Shown here: piece after piece, positions 4,862 through 5,047 of the stretch
Numbering within the stretch: position 1 is the stretch's first letter
Layout of the letters: the number at the start of each line of letters is the position of its first letter
Origin: Chloroflexota bacterium
GTDB lineage: Bacteria > Chloroflexota > Dehalococcoidia > GIF9 > UBA5629
Assembly (NCBI GenBank): GCA_026389675.1
Contig: JAPLHJ010000081.1
Coordinates: 1-5,047 of the forward strand
Length of the DNA: 5,047 nucleotides
Reading direction: 5' to 3'
Notes under the pieces: model-generated
The model's database searches: none
What the model was told of the DNA's origin: nothing
The model's input: only the letters and a program-made list of their open reading frames with translations
Made by a program: the position numbers and the translations under genes

Positions 4862-5047
4862 TTATTTGGCTTTCGATGGTAAAGCCGTGAGCGCACTGCC
4901 GGTTGTATTCTTCTCTCCTTTATCGTTCTCCACCCAGATCTCACACTCCACAAGATTCTCATCGCCCTGCACAAATTTCTTGGTGACCTTGCCCTTGCAC
5001 CACCAGGTATCCCCATCATGGGGTTCGTCGAAAGTTTTCATCTTGCG
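4862..5047 (-). CDS. Second hot-dog (MaoC-like) protein, C-terminal fragment cut by window edge
   Basis: An open frame enters from the window end and runs 61 codons to TAA at 4864-4862. The stretch PHDGDTWWCKGKVTKKF followed by LVECEIWVEN, DKGEKNTTGSALTALPSK matches the C-terminal strands of MaoC/FAS1-type dehydratases: the GD turn, a long strand pair, then a G-x-A-x-x-x-LP ending. It parallels PIGAGDMLVAVIKI in the downstream neighbour, so the two look like paralogous subunits of one heteromeric enzyme, as in actinobacterial HadA/HadB-type pairs (family knowledge). The catalytic-motif region would lie in the missing N-terminal half. An ATG at codon 3 of the fragment is not taken as the start, because it would leave only half a hot-dog fold. 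It is followed by a stem-loop and, 115 bases on, by the partner gene. Confidence 0.7.
   Translation of the reverse strand, partial: RKMKTFDEPHDGDTWWCKGKVTKKFVQGDENLVECEIWVENDKGEKNTTGSALTALPSKAK

Noticed and set aside
1..5047. CRISPR array, tRNA or rRNA gene, insertion sequence, phage or defence genes
   Set aside because: I found no regularly spaced repeats, no tRNA-like or rRNA stretches, no transposase motifs and no terminal inverted repeats.

Overview
The window looks like bacterial chromosome with single-copy metabolic genes and no sign of mobile DNA. Base composition is balanced and coding density is high. The content (a radical SAM enzyme of the PflX-like family, a divergent PlsY-type acyltransferase, paired small hot-dog dehydratases and a TetR regulator) would suit an anaerobic or metabolically versatile environmental bacterium. 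My guess at lineage is Chloroflexota (Dehalococcoidia-like), from general impression only and at low confidence; nothing in the sequence proves it.

Layout: 1-60 is a compact promoter/operator. 61-735 (+) is a TetR-family regulator. 797-2332 (-) is an FGGY sugar kinase of the xylulokinase-like group, convergent with tetR. 2333-2502 is a divergent control region with two readable promoters. 2503-3483 (+) is a PflX-like radical SAM protein; I place its start 69 bases downstream of the first in-frame ATG because a strong promoter lies between the two. 3499-4203 (-) is a PlsY-family membrane acyltransferase, convergent with the radical SAM gene and only 15 bases from it. 4276-4746 (-) is a MaoC-like hot-dog dehydratase with an intact hydratase Asp/His motif. 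4747-4861 holds a duplicated start/RBS segment and a 12-bp stem-loop. 4862-5047 (-) is the C-terminal end of a second hot-dog protein whose start lies beyond the window.

How the genes relate: the two hot-dog proteins and plsY run in the same direction. The hot-dog pair plausibly forms a heteromeric enoyl/3-hydroxyacyl thioester hydratase, and plsY would use acyl chains for phospholipid synthesis, so a loose lipid or acyl-thioester theme is possible. The kinase and radical SAM gene share a divergent promoter region but no obvious pathway. The TetR protein probably controls itself through the operator at 22-42; I find no second copy of that operator in the window, so any other target is probably outside it.

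I see no previously undescribed multi-gene system. The points most worth a second look are the apparently leaderless, self-regulated tetR; the loss of the conserved motif-1 arginine in the PlsY-like protein; the altered substrate pocket of the sugar kinase; and the structured intergenic region between the hot-dog genes.
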